A program made the position numbers and the translations under genes. Below are positions 7,069 to 9,073 of a stretch of DNA of 9,073 nucleotides, one piece after another. The DNA lies in NCBI GenBank assembly GCA_007125415.1, contig SLDH01000160.1:1-9073 (forward strand), written 5' to 3'. How positions within the stretch are numbered: the stretch's first letter is position 1; the number at the start of each line of letters is the position of its first letter. The DNA comes from Roseovarius sp. (GTDB lineage Bacteria; Pseudomonadota; Alphaproteobacteria; Rhodobacterales; Rhodobacteraceae). A model generated the notes under the pieces. That model saw nothing but the letters and a program-made list of their open reading frames with translations, was not told the DNA's origin and did not search any database.

Positions 7069-8162
7069 GCCCGGCACAGCCCACTGCCCCAAGGCATTGC
7101 GATGAGGTGAGAGCCCCCGGCGCGGTGCTTGCAGTGCCCGGCGACATCATGACCCGCACAGGTGGCTACCTCTATTGCCGCCGTCTGCTCGCGGCTCTTC
7201 GCGCGCTCCACCGCGAGGTCGCGCATCTGGCGCTCGGCCCCTCCTTTCCCGACCCGACGCCCCCTGACATGCAAGCGGCAGCGGCCCGCCTTGCCGCGGT
7301 GCCTGCTGGCAGCCCGGTCATCATTGACGGGCTGGCCATGGGGGCCATGGATCGCACAGTGCTGACCGGGATCTCCGCGCCCATCATCGCGCTGGTGCAT
7401 CACCCTCTCGCCCATGAGATCGGGCTTTCCCCCGGCCGGCGCGACCATCTCTACCGCACCGAGCGCGAGAATCTGGCTCTTGCCGCCCATATCATCGTCA
7501 CCAGCCCGCACACCGCCGCGCTGCTCGCCTCGGAATACGGCGTGGCGAGCGCGCGCATCACCGTCGCGCGGCCCGGCACAGACCGGCCCTCCGGCACGGC
7601 CAGCAAGATCGATCCACCTCTGATTCTTGCCGTCGGTATCCAGGTGCCGCGCAAGGGGCACGATGTCTTGCTGCGCGCGCTGGCGCGACTGGCCGATCGG
7701 CCATGGCAGGCGGTGATCGCGGGCGCGGCGCTGGACGCCTCCTACGCGGCGCGCCTGTCCCGGTTGCGCACCGAACTTGACCTTTCAAAGCGGGTGCGCC
7801 TTGCGGGCGGCCTGCCGGACGCGACGCTTGCGCGGCTCTACGGGCAGGCCGGCCTCTTCGCGCTCGCCACGAGGTACGAGGGTTATGGCATCGTCTTTGA
7901 CGAAGCGATGGCGCATGGCCTGCCCATCGTGACCTGCGCTACCGGTGCGGTGGCCGATACGGTGGCCCCCGATGCGGGGCTGCTGGTGCCCCCGGACGAC
8001 CCGACAGCCTTTGCGGAGGCCCTCGTGCGGGTTCTTGACGAGAAGGCAACGCGGGTGGCGATGGCGGCGGCCTCGGCATCTGCGGGCCAGAGCTTGCCCG
8101 GATGGGAAGACACGGCAAGGTGCGTGGCCGATGTTCTTGACCGTGTTGCCGCGGGGTGCTGA
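7065..8162 (+). CDS. Glycosyltransferase family 4 (GT-B fold) protein
   Basis: This 365-residue cytoplasmic glycosyltransferase has the two-domain GT-B layout of family GT4. The N-terminal domain has GGYLYCRRL (33-41), where GT4 enzymes have a Gly-rich donor-site loop, and LVHHPLAHE (110-118), a common acceptor-side strand. The C-terminal domain starts about 185 with GIQVPRKGHDVLLRAL (191-206), contains RLAGGLPDATLARLY (245-259), and ends with the retaining-enzyme E-x7-E motif, E272 and E280 in YEGYGIVFDEAMAHG. No signal or membrane segment is visible. GT4 enzymes transfer an NDP-sugar to an acceptor that is often lipid-linked (for example PimA on phosphatidylinositol); donor and acceptor cannot be read here. 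The ATG overlaps the upstream stop as ATGA, and GGGGTGG lies about 8 bases upstream. The first 20 residues are poorly conserved-looking, but no better start is apparent. Confidence 0.9.
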   Translation: MSPAQPTAPRHCDEVRAPGAVLAVPGDIMTRTGGYLYCRRLLAALRALHREVAHLALGPSFPDPTPPDMQAAAARLAAVPAGSPVIIDGLAMGAMDRTVLTGISAPIIALVHHPLAHEIGLSPGRRDHLYRTERENLALAAHIIVTSPHTAALLASEYGVASARITVARPGTDRPSGTASKIDPPLILAVGIQVPRKGHDVLLRALARLADRPWQAVIAGAALDASYAARLSRLRTELDLSKRVRLAGGLPDATLARLYGQAGLFALATRYEGYGIVFDEAMAHGLPIVTCATGAVADTVAPDAGLLVPPDDPTAFAEALVRVLDEKATRVAMAAASASAGQSLPGWEDTARCVADVLDRVAAGC

Positions 8163-8166
8163 AGCG

Positions 8167-8949
8167 ATGACCGAAGACGATCTCACCCTTGCGCTGCGGC
8201 TCGCGCGGGAGGCCGGTGCGATCCTGCTCCGGCACTGGCGCGCGCGCGACCGTTTGACGGTGAGTGCCAAGCGCGCGGGCGATTTCGTGTCCGAGGCCGA
8301 CCACGCCGCCGAGCGACACCTGCGCAGCGGCTTCGCCCGCGCGAGGCCGGATGACGGCTGGCTGGGCGAGGAAACCGGCACCGCTCCGGGTCGGAACCGC
8401 GTCTGGATCGTTGATCCGCTCGACGGTACGACGAATTTTCTGCGCGGCATCGGGCATTGGGCGGTCTCGGTCGCGCTGGCCGAGGACGGCGCGCTGATCC
8501 TCGGTGTCGTGCATGATCCGCTCCGCGACGAGACCTTTGCGGCGCTGCGCGGAGAGGGTCCCACATTGAACGGGCGCCCGATCACCGCCGCGCGGACCGT
8601 CGATTTCTCGGCGGCGCTCTTCGGAACCGGCATCCCCTTCGGCGGCATGGCCCATATCGACGCGCATGCAGCCGATATCGCTCGGCTGATGCCGCACTGT
8701 GCCGGGGTGCGGCGCATGGGCGCGGCGGCGCTCGATCTTGCCTATGTGGCCTCCGGCAGGCTCGACGGATTCTGGGAGCGCCGGTTGCAGCCATGGGATA
8801 TCGCGGCGGGGCTGGTCCTGTTGCGCGAAGCCGGTGCCGTGGTCGAGGGTTCGGTGCCGGATGAGCGGCCTGAAGATACGGGCACGGTGATCACCGCCAC
8901 ACCAGCCCTCTTCCCCGCCTTCGCCGCGATCCTGCGGGACGTTGGGTAA
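8167..8949 (+). CDS. Inositol monophosphatase family protein
   Basis: This 260-residue Mg-dependent phosphatase belongs to the inositol monophosphatase family, whose members remove phosphate from myo-inositol phosphate, histidinol phosphate, PAP/PAPS or fructose-1,6-bisphosphate. Conserved metal and substrate residues are in place: K35-x-x-GDFVSEAD (to 45), E68-E69 in GWLGEETG, D83 and D86 in IVDPLDGTTNF, and W210-D211 in QPWDIAAG. Length is typical of SuhB-like and HisN-like members. The frame runs open from 7945 but that part overlaps the glycosyltransferase in another phase; the ATG at 8167 gives the family N-terminus and is 4 bases after the glycosyltransferase stop (TGAAGCGATG). No good ribosome site precedes it, which suggests coupling to upstream translation. 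It is the last gene of the operon. Inositol phosphate is only one possible substrate, although pairing with a phosphatidyltransferase makes it attractive. Confidence 0.92.
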   Translation: MTEDDLTLALRLAREAGAILLRHWRARDRLTVSAKRAGDFVSEADHAAERHLRSGFARARPDDGWLGEETGTAPGRNRVWIVDPLDGTTNFLRGIGHWAVSVALAEDGALILGVVHDPLRDETFAALRGEGPTLNGRPITAARTVDFSAALFGTGIPFGGMAHIDAHAADIARLMPHCAGVRRMGAAALDLAYVASGRLDGFWERRLQPWDIAAGLVLLREAGAVVEGSVPDERPEDTGTVITATPALFPAFAAILRDVG

Positions 8950-9073
8950 CAGCTTGCTGAAAAAGTCCTGCGCATGTCTGTTTTGATACTGAGGGCGGGG
9001 AATTCTTTTTCTCCACGCCCGCCACACGCCCCGGCCCGGGCGGCCAGCCCGGGCCGCGCCCGACCCTCCCCCC
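8950..9073. other. Downstream non-coding region after the operon
   Basis: This region holds no plausible coding sequence. GGCGGG (8995-9000) and CCCGCC (9018-9023) could pair around an 18-base loop that contains five T, but this is not a good intrinsic terminator. The palindromic repeat at 9032-9056 follows, then a C-rich run to the window edge. No following gene is visible. Confidence 0.6.
9032..9056. repeat. GC-rich palindromic intergenic repeat, copy 2
   Basis: GGCCCGGGC (9033-9041), spacer GGCCA, and GCCCGGGCC (9047-9055) can form a 9-bp stem, extended to 10 by the outer C/G pair. The 21-base core (9034-9054) differs from the copy at 3589-3609 only at one spacer base (GGCCA versus GACCA) and is in the same orientation. 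As in copy 1, a run of five T lies upstream (9006-9010), here 22 bases further away. Confidence 0.7.

Noticed and set aside
7945..8166. Upstream extension of the phosphatase frame
   Set aside because: It runs out of phase through the end of the glycosyltransferase gene and is Arg/Trp-rich. The family N-terminus begins at the ATG at 8167.
8995..9023. GGCGGG/CCCGCC pairing as an operon terminator
   Set aside because: The stem is only 6 bp with an 18-base loop, and the T run lies inside the loop and not after the stem, so it does not fit an intrinsic terminator.

Overview
The window is about two-thirds G+C with strongly GC-biased third codon positions. Its gene families (short OpgH, Tat-type OpgG, cytochrome b561, and a packed envelope-lipid style operon) fit an alphaproteobacterium, most likely Rhodobacteraceae (Roseobacter/Rhodobacter group). 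That placement is inferred from composition and protein style, because no rRNA or other phylogenetic marker is present. I saw no tRNA, rRNA, CRISPR array or complete mobile element.

Layout. The left third (1-3414) reads leftward: a cytochrome b561-type membrane haem protein (3414 to 2863), then after 98 bases opgH (2764 to 1181), then after 2 bases opgG (1178 off the left edge, C-terminus missing). OpgH and OpgG are the synthase and periplasmic processing partner for osmoregulated periplasmic glucans (OPGs). A 378-base non-coding divide (3415-3792) holds a likely cybB-type promoter, a small dyad, a GC-rich palindromic repeat and a perfect 11-bp-arm hairpin. The right part (3793-8949) reads rightward as five tightly packed genes: a CDP-alcohol phosphatidyltransferase, a membrane-anchored sulfatase/LTA-synthase-like phosphotransferase, an LPG-synthase-TM (UPF0104) membrane protein, a GT4 glycosyltransferase and an inositol monophosphatase-family phosphatase. 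The first two overlap as GTGA, the second and third are 4 bases apart, the third and fourth overlap as ATGA, and the last two are 4 bases apart, so the set looks translationally coupled.

How the genes may work together. The left module makes and matures OPGs. The right module has the parts expected for building, glycosylating, handling and transferring a phospholipid-type head group: a lipid head-group synthase, a glycosyltransferase, a multi-TM lipid-handling protein, an extracytoplasmic phosphotransferase and a sugar/inositol phosphatase. Two readings are open: the module makes an unusual phosphoglycolipid (possibly inositol-based), or its sulfatase-fold enzyme decorates the neighbouring glucans much as OpgB does with phosphoglycerol. 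This coupled cassette is the best candidate in the window for an undescribed system.

The five-gene cassette is bracketed on both sides by near-identical palindromic repeats (3588-3610 and 9032-9056, core 20 of 21 bases identical) and, inside them, by a pair of weakly similar inverted motifs (3725-3743 and 8947-8964). No transposase or integrase gene lies in the window, so mobility remains a suggestion.
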